From: Mesorhizobium sp. WSM4904
GTDB taxonomy: Bacteria; Pseudomonadota; Alphaproteobacteria; Rhizobiales; Rhizobiaceae
Direction of reading: 5' to 3'
Length of the DNA stretch: 64,000 nt
Assembly (NCBI RefSeq): GCF_029674545.1
Contig: NZ_CP121354.1
Coordinates: 620,001-684,000 of the forward strand
Below are positions 41,618-50,414 of the stretch, piece by piece. The translations under genes and the position numbers were made by a program. The notes beneath the pieces are model-generated. The model ran no database searches, was not told the DNA's origin, and was given only the letters and a program-made list of their open reading frames with translations. Position 1 is the first letter of the stretch, and each line of letters starts with the position of its first letter.

Positions 41618-42769
41618 ATGACCCAAGCCGGACTTTCACCGCTGCGCGGCCTCGCCAAGCTGCGCGATGCCAGCACGCGACGCTTCTCCAGCTACGACCG
41701 CACCGGCGGCAACGACGACCGCCTGCACATCGAGCCGGGCGAGACCGTGACAATCGCCGAACATGAAGGCGCCGGCATCGTCACCCATATCTGGGCGACG
41801 CTGGCCTGCAACAGCGAAAGCTTCCTGCGCAAGGCCGTGCTGCGCGCCTACTGGGACGGCGAGGAGGAGCCCAGCATCGAGACGCCCATCGGCGACTTCT
41901 TCGGCATCGGCCACGCCCGGACGAAGAACTTCGCCAGCCTTCCCGTGCAGGCAAGCCCCGAGGACGGCAAGGGCTTCAACTGCTATTTCCCGATGCCCTT
42001 CGCGACCGGCATGAAGATGACGGTCAGCAACGAGGCCGAGGACGAACTGGTGCTCTACTACTATGTCGACCTCGAACTGCATGACAGGCTGGAGGACGAT
42101 CTCGGCCGCTTCCACGCGCAGTACCGCCAGGCGCGGCCAAAGGGCATGGCGGAGACCGGCCTCACCAACGAGCAGTTCCTCTTCGGCGGCGAGAACACGG
42201 ACGGCAAGGACAACTATACGATCCTCGAGGCCGAGGGCCGCGGCCACTATGTCGGCGTGCTGTTCAGCGTCAGCTCGCGCCGGCGCGCCGCGCAGTGGGA
42301 CTGGTATGGCGAGGGCGACGACATGATCTTCATCGACGGCGAGCCCGGCCTCTCGGTGCCCGCCCGCAAGCCCCTCGGCCAGCAGGTGGCGCTGATCGAG
42401 CCACGCGGAGAGAGCGCGCCGGGCGCCAACGACGCCTGGCCGCCGACCCTGCACGGCACCGGCACGGAGGATTATTTCAACACCGCATGGTGCCCCACCC
42501 AGGATTATTCTGCGCCCTATCACGGCGTGATCGCTGCGGGAGGGCCGAACTGGAGCGAGCCGGTGACGCTCTATCGCTGGCACATCGAGGACCCGGTGAT
42601 CTTCCGCCAACGCATCCGCGTCAGCATCGAGCACGGCCACGCCAACCGGCGCTCGGACGACATCTCGTCGGTCGCCTTCTGGTACCAGGCCGAGCCGCAC
42701 AGGCCGTTCGCGCCGCTGCCGGCGGTCGCCGCGCGCATCCCAGGTTTCGGCCGCGACGCGGAGGCTTAG
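41618..42769 (+). CDS. DUF2961/GH172-family glycoside hydrolase-like protein
   Basis: A 383-residue protein with the DUF2961 fold, now known as glycoside hydrolase family 172, which includes difructose anhydride-releasing and fructofuranosidase enzymes. Recognisable parts are SYDRTGGNDD near residue 28, ETPIGDFFGIGHAR, and the end-domain LHGTGTEDYFNTAWCPTQDYSAP with acidic residues likely used in catalysis. No signal peptide, so probably cytoplasmic. AGGAG lies 7 bases before ATG 41618. A palindromic repeat overlaps its stop codon. Confidence 0.85.
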   Translation: MTQAGLSPLRGLAKLRDASTRRFSSYDRTGGNDDRLHIEPGETVTIAEHEGAGIVTHIWATLACNSESFLRKAVLRAYWDGEEEPSIETPIGDFFGIGHARTKNFASLPVQASPEDGKGFNCYFPMPFATGMKMTVSNEAEDELVLYYYVDLELHDRLEDDLGRFHAQYRQARPKGMAETGLTNEQFLFGGENTDGKDNYTILEAEGRGHYVGVLFSVSSRRRAAQWDWYGEGDDMIFIDGEPGLSVPARKPLGQQVALIEPRGESAPGANDAWPPTLHGTGTEDYFNTAWCPTQDYSAPYHGVIAAGGPNWSEPVTLYRWHIEDPVIFRQRIRVSIEHGHANRRSDDISSVAFWYQAEPHRPFAPLPAVAARIPGFGRDAEA

Positions 42770-42868
42770 AGCGTTTCACCGTTTCACGGAAACGCCGAAC
42801 CGCTCTAACTCTTTGTTTTTACGCAATTCCGGGCGGAAAACCGCTCACACTTTTCCTGGAATTGCTCA
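42766..42868. repeat. palindromic repeat, family III copy 2
   Basis: Two hairpins in a row. TTAGAGCG (42766-42773) pairs with CGCTCTAA (42801-42808), with inner GCGTTTC/GAAACGC, and overlaps the GH172 stop codon. Then GCAATTCC (42823-42830) pairs with GGAATTGC (42858-42865). The second half matches 3174-3231. The rest of the 320-base gap to the next gene shows nothing identifiable. Confidence 0.8.
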
Positions 42869-43089
42869 AGGACGCAACCATCGTGTCCCATGCGCGAGCC
42901 GGGCGGAGTTCGTGGCATCGAAGAAGGGCCGGCCCTTCTACGCTGCACTTGCCGGTGTGCGGTTGATAGCATCCTGACATGAATGCGCGAACCTTCGTGC
43001 TACGGTGCGGGTGGTTTCTGGCACACCCAGTCTTGCCTGCCATGAAGTGAAGAGGAGAGTTCACCACGTCCAGGATCAGCCGCCGCGCC

Positions 43090-43452
43090 TTGCTCCTTCA
43101 TTCCAGCAGCGCTGTTGTCACTTCCACGGTTGCGGCAGCGGCTCTCGCCACGGAGCCACCGCGCCAAGACCGAGAAACGTCCCGCGAACTGCGTGCGCTG
43201 ATCGAGGCGCACACGACGGCATATGCGATGTTTGGCAAGGCCGTCCATGAAACGGGTGGAAGCAGCCGCAACTGCGACAGAGCCAGCCGAGCAGAGGAAA
43301 AGGCTCTGCTGGCCGTCTGCGCCTACCCGGCGGTCAGGGAAGGCGATCGCTTGGCCAAGGCCCGATATCTGTTGGAGGTCGAGGCGCGCGGCGAACTCGA
43401 CCTGCCGGAGCACATGCAGGCTATTCTTCGCTCGACAATGTGGAAGGCATGA
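43090..43452 (+). CDS. hypothetical exported protein, possible start-codon loss
   Basis: A 120-residue protein of no recognised family. Its N-terminus, read from upstream, is SRISRRALLLHSSSAVVTS, a Tat-like signal that begins before the first permitted start (TTG 43090). A well-placed AGGAG lies at 43053-43057, 8 bases before an ACG at 43066, exactly where an ATG would be expected. So either ACG is used or an ATG was lost and the gene is decaying. The mature part has two cysteines and EEKALLAVCAYPAVREGDR; it looks helical. Confidence 0.5.
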   Translation: MLLHSSSAVVTSTVAAAALATEPPRQDRETSRELRALIEAHTTAYAMFGKAVHETGGSSRNCDRASRAEEKALLAVCAYPAVREGDRLAKARYLLEVEARGELDLPEHMQAILRSTMWKA

Positions 43453-43808
43453 GACCGACTGCCATGCAACCGGTCAGCCTCCATAAGATCACCCGAAGCT
43501 CGCCGGCTGACATCTTTCCGAAAGGTTTGTCCAGCAGCAGTTCGTAACCGATCTTCCGGCGCTCACCAGTCAGATCGCACATGTCGACTGACGACCCCAT
43601 GTCGACCATTTAGTTTGGTAACACTGAACTCCGTTAATGGACGTTCGATATCTGCCCCCAGAGCGTGGTGGATGGTCTGTTCGCAATATGGCCAAGCTCG
43701 GCCAAGAATTTTGGTCTGGCAAATGGCTGGCGCATCGCGCGTTCCGCGACGAACAGCTGGGCCATTCGTCGCGAGCGAGTTTGCTGTGAACCGAAGCGTC
43801 TTGTTGGC
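43453..43808. other. intergenic stretch without recognisable gene
   Basis: A 356-base AT-richer stretch. Short open frames exist on both strands (for example 43421-43609 on the minus strand), but none has a good ribosome binding site or known motif. Confidence 0.5.
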
Positions 43809-44726
43809 TCAAGCAGGGGAAGCTGTGTTGAGCCGGAAATTCTCCCGAGCCCACGATGCAAAAGTCGTCGGCGTCTTACCGGCCACCTTGTTTGCAAGCG
43901 CAATTTCTTCGTCGAACGAACGCGGGCCAAGGTAGGTATAGGTTTCGTAATAGGCCAACGTCTCGCCTAGCGCAGCCGCCCCCGGGAAGAACCCTGTATA
44001 GACCTCCATCGGGACCCGGGTGAACGAGAGCTGATGGCCCTGCTGATTCAACACGCCGACGAGGTCGTTGAAACTCAGGAAATCGCCGACCAACGGCAGA
44101 CATACGCCGTTGCCGGTTTCATCCGGGTGCGCAAAAGCGCCAGCCACGATGTTGCCGAGTTCGCTGATGTCCCCCATGTGAAAACAACGCACTGCTGGAT
44201 CGATGGGCAGCACCCAACCAAAGCTTCCGTCCGGCTGCTTCTGCGGACCGAATGGTCCCGAGAAGTTCTGGTAGTAGGCAGGCGGCACGACAAAAGTGTG
44301 GTGCGAAAATCCGGCTTCCCGGACGATCGGATCTACCTTTGCCTTGCCGGTGAACTGGGGAAGATTGAAGTTGCCGTCGCTGATCCTCTCGACGTTTGGA
44401 AGGGTCGACCAGACAAAATGGTTGACCCCCGCAGCTTTCGCGGCCTGGATTGCCGCTGTCGCCTGCTTGATCTCGTCGGTGCCTTCCTGCCAGAAATTGG
44501 TGACGAGAAAGACCCCGTGTGCGCCTCCGAGGGCGGCTGCAAGCGTCTCAGGCCGTTCCAGGTCGGCTGCGGCAACTTCGTCAGCGAGGCCTTCATATTT
44601 GCGGGGGTCACGCGTGAGCGCGCGCACTTTGAATTGGTCGTTGGCCTTGAGGGCGCGCACCACGCCGGCGCCCTGATTTCCGGTGGCGCCGAACACGGCG
44701 ATCAGTTTCTTGTCGTTGGATATCAT
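43809..44726 (-). CDS. NmrA-family NAD(P)-binding protein
   Basis: A 305-residue atypical short-chain dehydrogenase-like protein. The nucleotide motif FGATGNQGAGVVRAL is at residues 11-25, as in NmrA/HSCARG redox sensors and related isoflavone reductase-like enzymes. The usual YxxxK pair is not evident, so it may sense NADP(H) rather than catalyse. Further marks are SHHTFVVPPAYYQNF and the C-terminal SFDEEIALANK. It is divergent from a LysR regulator, probably its controller. Confidence 0.85.
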   Translation of the reverse strand: MISNDKKLIAVFGATGNQGAGVVRALKANDQFKVRALTRDPRKYEGLADEVAAADLERPETLAAALGGAHGVFLVTNFWQEGTDEIKQATAAIQAAKAAGVNHFVWSTLPNVERISDGNFNLPQFTGKAKVDPIVREAGFSHHTFVVPPAYYQNFSGPFGPQKQPDGSFGWVLPIDPAVRCFHMGDISELGNIVAGAFAHPDETGNGVCLPLVGDFLSFNDLVGVLNQQGHQLSFTRVPMEVYTGFFPGAAALGETLAYYETYTYLGPRSFDEEIALANKVAGKTPTTFASWARENFRLNTASPA

Positions 44727-44868
44727 TTGCAGCTCTTTCCGTGTTGGCTTCAGCGCCCGCGCGTACGCGAGAGCGCTCCTGCCGGTTAGCTTCGGCTACA
44801 GCTTGCGCCGGATCGAAATTCGCAACAATGCTTCAACAATTGACATCATTTGACAGGATTCGATCCAT

Positions 44869-45786
44869 ATGAGCGATCCCGTGGAAACCGCAGAACTCGT
44901 CGCCTTCACCAAGACGGTCGACGCCAAGTCCCTCTCGCGTGCCGCCGCCGAGCTGCGCGTCCCGCGCGCGACGGTGAGCCGCCGCCTCGCGCGGCTCGAG
45001 GAGCGTCTCGGCGCGCGCCTCCTCCGCCGCACGACGCGAAGCCTCGTGCTCACCGATATTGGTGAGGTGTTCTATCGGCAGGCCTGCATCGCGCTTGAGG
45101 CCGTGCGCCTCGCCGAGCAGAGCGTGCGGATGACCGACGACGTCGTGCGCGGCGATTTGCGCGTCTCGGTGCCGCCGGTAATGAGCGTTAGTTTCCATGC
45201 AATGCTCTGTGAGTTCGCGACGCGCTACCCCGAGCTGCGCGTCCATGTCCACACGTCGAACCAGCTCGTTGACATCCTCCGCGACGGTTACGACGTCGCG
45301 CTCCGCGCCAGTAGCCAGATCCAGCCCGGCCTCATCGCGCGCACGCTCTTCCGCGACCCGATGATCGCCGTCGCGTCTCCCGCCTACCTCGCTGATCGCG
45401 GTGAGCCTCAGACGCACCGCGATCTCCGGAACCACCGCTGTCTCCTTGGCTTCGCGCGTGGCGAGCTGCCGGAGACCCATTGGCCCATGGTCTCCGGAAG
45501 CAAGCTCCACGTTGACGGCGCGTTCTTCGCAAACGACATCGCCCTGTTGTGCGATGCCGTCTTGCAGGGCCTCGGCATCGCGCTCCTCCCACGCGGCCTC
45601 GTGTCGTCGCACCTGGAGAGCGGCGCGCTCGTGCAGGTGCTCGCTGACATCATAGGCGCCGAAATGCAGATCGCGCTCGTCTATCCCGAGCGCACGTTCC
45701 TGCCGCCGCAGGTGCGAGCTTTCATCGATGCGGTCGCTGCCTGGGTGAAGCGCGAGCTTGCAGAAAGCTATCAGCCGTCGCTCTAG
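44869..45786 (+). CDS. LysR-family transcriptional regulator
   Basis: A 305-residue LysR protein. The winged helix is in residues 8-65 (SLSRAAAELRVPRATVSRRLARLEERLG), followed by the effector domain (RGDLRVSVPPVMSV, DGYDVALRASSQIQPGL). It belongs to the CrgA/DsdC-like branch by the ARLLRRTTRSLVLTDIG-type turn. Divergent from the NmrA-family gene across 142 bases, which makes that gene its likely target. Effector unknown. Confidence 0.92.
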   Translation: MSDPVETAELVAFTKTVDAKSLSRAAAELRVPRATVSRRLARLEERLGARLLRRTTRSLVLTDIGEVFYRQACIALEAVRLAEQSVRMTDDVVRGDLRVSVPPVMSVSFHAMLCEFATRYPELRVHVHTSNQLVDILRDGYDVALRASSQIQPGLIARTLFRDPMIAVASPAYLADRGEPQTHRDLRNHRCLLGFARGELPETHWPMVSGSKLHVDGAFFANDIALLCDAVLQGLGIALLPRGLVSSHLESGALVQVLADIIGAEMQIALVYPERTFLPPQVRAFIDAVAAWVKRELAESYQPSL

Positions 45787-45980
45787 TAGTTGGACATCTG
45801 GCCGTCTAGGTCGGCCTTTGTCATTGCGGCCGTGACTGGCAGTTCAGGCAGCGCGGCTACGATTGGCGCCCCTTCTCCACGCCAGATAGCACAAACAACG
45901 CCAATGATGTTTGCGCCAGCCTCGCTGACCAACCGCGCCGCGTATGGTAGTCGGCATGCGGCCCGATGCCGCCATCCCAA
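45783..45980 (-). pseudogene. possible 3' remnant of a phosphoribosyltransferase-like gene
   Basis: On the minus strand the frame reads ARLVSEAGANIIGVVCAIW, then RGEGAPIVAALPELPV, which resembles the last strand-helix part of phosphoribosyltransferase-fold proteins. Nothing upstream continues the fold, and its stop overlaps the LysR end. The match is short and from memory only. The remainder of the 328-base gap before 46115 holds nothing I recognise. Confidence 0.25.
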
Positions 45981-46114
45981 ATCTCTTCGCTTCGAACCGT
46001 CGGTCCTTCGGGCTCAGGACCTATTTCTATGGAACCGCGCGTCACCGTCCTGCTTCCTTGATCCCTTGCCTTGCCTTCCCTTACAATTCCTTCCGGACAC
46101 AGAGGAGTTCTGCG

Positions 46115-46309
46115 ATGAGCGAAGACGCCTTCAACATGTCGATCCGCAAGTTCCTGAAGGAAGTCGGCGTCACCTCCCAGCGCAAGATCGAGGAGACCGT
46201 GCGCGAAGGGCAAATCGGCGGCAAGAAGAAGTTGAAGGTTCGCATGACGCTGACGGCGGAAGGCACCGGCCTCAACCACGTGCTGGACGGTGAGATCGAA
46301 CTTCCATAA
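46115..46309 (+). CDS. DUF6494-family small protein
   Basis: A 64-residue conserved protein, MSEDAFNMSIRKFLKEVGVT at the start, then SQRKIEETVREGQIGG and MTLTAEGTGLNHVLDGEIEL. This is a widely kept small family of unknown function in alphaproteobacteria. AGAGGAG lies 8 bases before the ATG. It stands alone between unrelated genes. Confidence 0.85.
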   Translation: MSEDAFNMSIRKFLKEVGVTSQRKIEETVREGQIGGKKKLKVRMTLTAEGTGLNHVLDGEIELP

Positions 46310-46746
46310 GCCGGGCGAAGCAACCTAGCGCAATCTAGTCCGGTCGAAGTAGTACCGCTCACCCCGCGCAAACCGACTGCGAGCCTGCGATGGTCGGGGC
46401 ATGACCATGGAGGAGGCCGAGGCGCTGCGCTCCGAAGACCGGATTTGTATACGCCTCGGATGGCCACCCGGCGGATCAGCCATGCTGGTGGTATTAATTT
46501 GCCGCCGCTGCGGTCCTGCACTAGTGGTGAAAATCTGACGCTTGGAACCCGCTGGGAATGGCGGGAACCGACCCGGGACGATCCTCCAGAATCCGAGCGG
46601 GGCTGCCCCAGAGCGGACACTCGAATCTGGGCGCATTCAGTCTCCGGCACGACAGCAGAGTAGTGCCCGCGCCATTTGGTCGGTCGACCAGCGCACCGTC
46701 GTTGACCGGATAGTGATCTGCCACTCGTCGCGAAGATGACACGCCT
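46310..46746. other. intergenic stretch without recognisable gene
   Basis: 437 bases. A 45-codon frame at 46400-46537 begins MTMEEAEALRSEDRICIRLG and has a CRRCG, but I see no ribosome binding site at the right distance nor a known family. No repeat copies are found here. Confidence 0.5.
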
Positions 46747-47472
46747 CTATCTCTGTGCGACGGGACGGACGGTGATCTCGTTGACGCCGACCTCCCGCGG
46801 CTGCTCGATGGCATAGAGCACCGCCCGCCCGATCGCCTCCGGTTCGATGGCGTTGCGGCGATACTCCACCATCGCCCGGGCGGCTGCTTCGTCGGTGATC
46901 GTGTCTGCGAGCTCGGAGCGCGTCACGCCGGGATAGATGCAGGTGGCGCGGATCGTCTCGTTCTCCTTGCGCAAGCCGTCGGTGATGGCCCGTACCGCGA
47001 ACTTGGTGGCGCTGTAGACGGCCGAGGTCGGCACCACCTCGAAGCTGCCGACCGAGCCGATATTGACGACATGGCCGCTCCCCTGCGCCTGCATCACCGG
47101 CAGGACGGCCGCGATGCCGTGAAGGACGCCGCGGATGTTGACGTCGATCATCCGATCCCATTCCTCGAGCTTCAGCGCGGCGAGAGGCGACAGTGGCATC
47201 ACCCCGGCATTGTTGACGAGGACGTCGATCCGGCCGAACCGCTGCCGCGCCTCGGCGACGAGGGCTTCCATGCTGGCGCGCTCGGTGACGTCGAGGGCGC
47301 GGGCGGCGGCTTGGCCGCCCTTCGCCTCGATCTCCTCGACGAGCGCGGCGAGCCGATCGGTGCGCCGCGCTCCCAGCATAAGGGTGGCGCCGGCGTCGGC
47401 GAGGACACGCGCGGTGGCCTCCCCGATGCCGCTGGAAGCGCCGGTGATGAGAACGACCCGGTCGATGGTCAT
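46747..47472 (-). CDS. short-chain dehydrogenase/reductase
   Basis: A 241-residue classical SDR. Cofactor motif TGASSGIG at residues 10-17, NNAG near 87, catalytic Ser in NIGSVGS and YSATK near 153 are all present. The Arg pair in LGARRTDR suggests NADP(H). The substrate is unknown. It lies 41 bases downstream of a second SDR gene on the same strand; both are divergent from a LysR regulator. Confidence 0.92.
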   Translation of the reverse strand: MTIDRVVLITGASSGIGEATARVLADAGATLMLGARRTDRLAALVEEIEAKGGQAAARALDVTERASMEALVAEARQRFGRIDVLVNNAGVMPLSPLAALKLEEWDRMIDVNIRGVLHGIAAVLPVMQAQGSGHVVNIGSVGSFEVVPTSAVYSATKFAVRAITDGLRKENETIRATCIYPGVTRSELADTITDEAAARAMVEYRRNAIEPEAIGRAVLYAIEQPREVGVNEITVRPVAQR

Positions 47473-47513
47473 GGCAATCTCCTGTATCGGTGTTGGCTGC
47501 GACGGCCGGGCGC

Positions 47514-48260
47514 TCACTGTGCCGTGTAGCCGCCGTCGACGAAGAGCTGCGCCCCGGTGATGAAGCTCGAGGCGGGGGACGCGAGGAAGGCGATCGCCTC
47601 GGCCACCTCCTCCGGGCGGCCGATGCGCCCGATCGGGTGGGCGTCGCCGAAGCTGCGCAACATCTCCCGTCCGTTCTCGACCACGCCTTCCATGATGTCG
47701 GTGTCGATGACGCCAGGCAGGACCACGTTGCAGCGGATGCCGAGGCGGCCGTACTCGACCGCGACGATGCGGGCGAGCTGCGCCGAGGCCGCCTTGGAAG
47801 AGGCATAGGCCGCCTGCGTCGGGAACGCCGTCGTCGCCGAGAGCGAGGCGTTGATGACGACGGCGCCGCCCTCCTCCATCAGCGGCACCGCCGCCCGGAT
47901 CGTGACGAAGGCGCCGCGGGCGTTGATCTGGAAGATGCGGTCGTATTCCTCGACCGAGGTTTCGGTCAGCGGCTTGTTGAGGGTTCGTCCGGCATTGGCG
48001 ACGACGATGTCGAGCCGGCCGAAGCGCTCGCGGGCGAGCGCGACCGAACGCCGGGCAAGGCCCTCGTCCGAGACGTCGCCCACCAGCGTGGCGACGTCGC
48101 CGGCTTCGAGCGCCTGGACCTCGTCGGAGAGGTCGGAGGCGACGATCCGGGCGCCGCGGGCGCGCAGCAGGTCGAGCGTGGCGCGTCCGATGCCGCGACG
48201 CGCGCCGGTCACGAGCGCCACCTTGCCGGTCAGGTCATAGGTATTGGGCAGATTGGTCAT
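47514..48260 (-). CDS. short-chain dehydrogenase/reductase
   Basis: A 248-residue classical SDR with TGARRGIG at about residues 19-26, ANAG near 90, a Ser in INASLSA and YASSK near 155, and the usual C-terminal FITGAQLFVDGG. Asp in VASDLSD suggests NAD(H) preference. It is the first gene of a two-SDR unit under likely control of the divergent LysR gene at 48387. The two SDRs are clearly different proteins, not a recent duplication. Confidence 0.92.
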   Translation of the reverse strand: MTNLPNTYDLTGKVALVTGARRGIGRATLDLLRARGARIVASDLSDEVQALEAGDVATLVGDVSDEGLARRSVALARERFGRLDIVVANAGRTLNKPLTETSVEEYDRIFQINARGAFVTIRAAVPLMEEGGAVVINASLSATTAFPTQAAYASSKAASAQLARIVAVEYGRLGIRCNVVLPGVIDTDIMEGVVENGREMLRSFGDAHPIGRIGRPEEVAEAIAFLASPASSFITGAQLFVDGGYTAQ

Positions 48261-48386
48261 TGCTGTCTCCGTGGGTGCTGGCGGAGCGCACCCCGTGCGC
48301 CCGCAATCGATGCCTGGGAGATAGCAATCGCTCGCTGTCGATTTAACTTGCCGCGAACTGGATCTTATGGTTAGGAACGCTAACCA

Positions 48387-49286
48387 ATGCAGATCGATCT
48401 CAACCTCCTCACGCTGTTCGCCGCTGTGGCGGAGACGGGTAACTTCCGCGCTGCGGCCGACCGGCTTGGGGTGACGCGCTCGGCGATAAGCCAAGGCGTG
48501 CGGCGCCTGGAGACCGCGCTCGGCCAGGCGCTGTTCCTGCGTAGCACCCGCAGCGTGCGCCTGACCGAGGCCGGCGAGCGCTTCCTGGCCCAGGTCTCGG
48601 CGCCACTGGCCGAGATCGCGAACGCCCTCGAAGCAGCGTCCGGCTCTGCGGAGGAGCCCCGCGGCCTGCTGCGGATCGCTGCCACCTCGATCGCCGAGAG
48701 GTTCCTGTCCGGACCGCTGATCGCCTCCTTCAGCGAGGCGCATCCCGGCGTCACCCTCGACGTGACGGTGACCGATCTGGAATTCGACATCATCGCTGCC
48801 GGCTTCGACGCCGGCGTGCGCCTCGGCGAGGTCATCGAGCGCGACATGATCGCGGTGCCGCTGACGGGCGACCAGCGCCAGGTCGCGGTGGCGACGCCGG
48901 ACTATCTCGCGCGCCACGGCACGCCCGAGCATCCGCGCGATCTCGTCCGCCACCGCTGTATCGGCTGGCGGCCGCAGACGCACACCGCGCCCTATCGCTG
49001 GGAATTCGAGAAGGACGGCCGCGCCTTCGACGTCTCGGTCGAGCCACAGATCACCACCAACGACATGCTCCTGATGATCCGCACCGCGCTCGCCGGCGGG
49101 GGCATTACCTTCGGCATGGAAGAAACCTTCCGGCCCCATCTCGAGCGCGGCGAGCTCGTCTCGATCCTCTCCGACTGGTTGCCGCCCTTCGCCGGCTTCT
49201 TCCTGTACTTCCCCAGCCGCCACACCGTGACGCCGAAGCTGAGGGCGCTCATCGACCATGTGCGACACTATCGCGAGCGATCTTAA
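48387..49286 (+). CDS. LysR-family transcriptional regulator
   Basis: A 299-residue LysR protein with helix-turn-helix in residues 15-40 (GNFRAAADRLGVTRSAISQGV) and an effector domain with GFDAGVRLGEVIERDMIAVPL. It is a paralogue of the LysR at 9715 (shared HPRDLVRHRC, YRWEFEKDG and GFFLYFPSR). It is divergent from the two SDR genes across 126 bases. A 9-bp stem overlaps its stop codon. Confidence 0.92.
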   Translation: MQIDLNLLTLFAAVAETGNFRAAADRLGVTRSAISQGVRRLETALGQALFLRSTRSVRLTEAGERFLAQVSAPLAEIANALEAASGSAEEPRGLLRIAATSIAERFLSGPLIASFSEAHPGVTLDVTVTDLEFDIIAAGFDAGVRLGEVIERDMIAVPLTGDQRQVAVATPDYLARHGTPEHPRDLVRHRCIGWRPQTHTAPYRWEFEKDGRAFDVSVEPQITTNDMLLMIRTALAGGGITFGMEETFRPHLERGELVSILSDWLPPFAGFFLYFPSRHTVTPKLRALIDHVRHYRERS

Positions 49287-49326
49287 AGCGCGTCACGATC
49301 TTTCAGATTCGCTCCATGCGCTTTAA
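49283..49326. repeat. hairpin at the end of the LysR gene
   Basis: TTAAAGCGC (49283-49291) pairs perfectly with GCGCTTTAA (49318-49326), overlapping the LysR stop codon. There is no T run on either side. It resembles dispersed rhizobial palindromes and may stabilise the 3' ends of the convergent LysR and AraC transcripts. Confidence 0.5.
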
Positions 49327-49350
49327 TGCGCCGACGTCGGCAGGCTGACC

Positions 49351-50250
49351 TCAGGCGACCACTGCCAGGCCCGGCGAAGCGCGCAAGCGGGCTATGTCGC
49401 GCGCCGGCGGTTCGCCAAAGTGGCGGCGATATTCGCGGCTGAACTGCGACGGGCTTTCGTACCCCACGCGGAAGGCGGCGGTCGTGGTGTCGATGTCCTG
49501 GACCAGCATCAGGCTGCGCGCGTCCTGGAGCCTGAGCTGCTTCTGGAATTGCAGCGGCGTCATCGCCGTCACGGCACGAAAATGCTCGTGCAGGCTCGAC
49601 GGACTCATGCCCACTTCCGCGGCAAGCCGCTCGATGCTGAACCGTTCCCGGAAGTTCTGCCCGATCCAGGCGATGGCGCGGCCGACCTGGGCCACCCGAC
49701 CCTGGCTGGAGGTGATATGGCGCATCCTGGCGCCGTCCGGGCCGGCGAGCAGGCGGTAGAGAATTTCCTGCTCGGCAAGTGGCCCGAGCACGGGCAGCGC
49801 CGCCGGATCGTCGAGCAGGCGCACGAGGCGCAGGACCGCGTCGAGCAGACCGGCGCCGGCGTCGGACACCGTCTTGCCTATGGGCAGAGAGGGCGCTCCC
49901 GGCGGCGGCGGCACGCGCAACGCCAAGTCCCCCAGCATCACCGGATCGAAATCGAGGTACAGGCAGAGATAGGGCTTGTCGGGCGTCGCCTCGACCACAT
50001 GGCCTATAGCCGGCAGATCGTAGGTCACAACCCCATAGCGCCCCGGTGCGTATCTGAACACGCGGTCGCCCAGCGTGACCTCCTTTTGCCCCTGCGCGAC
50101 GAGGCACAGTTGCGGCCGGTAGACATTCGGCATCGGCATCGTCACCGTGGAGGATCGAACAAGCGTCACGCGTTCGATGGGAGTAGCTTGGAAGCCATCC
50201 TTCGAGACATGCCGGGCAATCACGGCCGCGATTTCGGTCAGTGTTTCCAT
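49351..50250 (-). CDS. AraC-family transcriptional regulator
   Basis: A 299-residue regulator. The N-terminal cupin-like AraC_N domain spans about residues 20-170 (YRPQLCLVAQGQKEVTLGD), the C-terminal pair of helix-turn-helix motifs about 190-285 (FSIERLAAEVGMSPSSLHEHF and AAFRVGYESPSQFSREYRRHF). Start METLTEIAAVIARHV at 50250 is chosen; an in-frame ATG at 50262 is possible. It is divergent from an aldo/keto reductase gene, the commonest target of this subfamily (YqhC-like). Confidence 0.9.
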   Translation of the reverse strand: METLTEIAAVIARHVSKDGFQATPIERVTLVRSSTVTMPMPNVYRPQLCLVAQGQKEVTLGDRVFRYAPGRYGVVTYDLPAIGHVVEATPDKPYLCLYLDFDPVMLGDLALRVPPPPGAPSLPIGKTVSDAGAGLLDAVLRLVRLLDDPAALPVLGPLAEQEILYRLLAGPDGARMRHITSSQGRVAQVGRAIAWIGQNFRERFSIERLAAEVGMSPSSLHEHFRAVTAMTPLQFQKQLRLQDARSLMLVQDIDTTTAAFRVGYESPSQFSREYRRHFGEPPARDIARLRASPGLAVVA

Positions 50251-50414
50251 GAATCGGACCATCGCACGGGCGCGGAGGGGCGACAATGCGAACCCCGCGA
50301 CTTCTGGAGGATCGGGCAGGAATCCCGGCGCATCGGGCTAACGGTTCGACGTCGCCGCGCAGCATAGTTTCCGCAGCCTCTGGTGAGGCAGGTGAGCAAG
50401 TATGGAGAGCAAAC

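Noticed and set aside
43421..43609. 62-codon minus-strand frame (KIGYELLLDKPFGKM)
   Set aside because: No ribosome binding site, no known family, and it overlaps the end of the plus-strand gene.
46400..46537. 45-codon plus-strand frame with CRRCG
   Set aside because: Too short, no proper ribosome binding site and no recognised homologue; may be chance.
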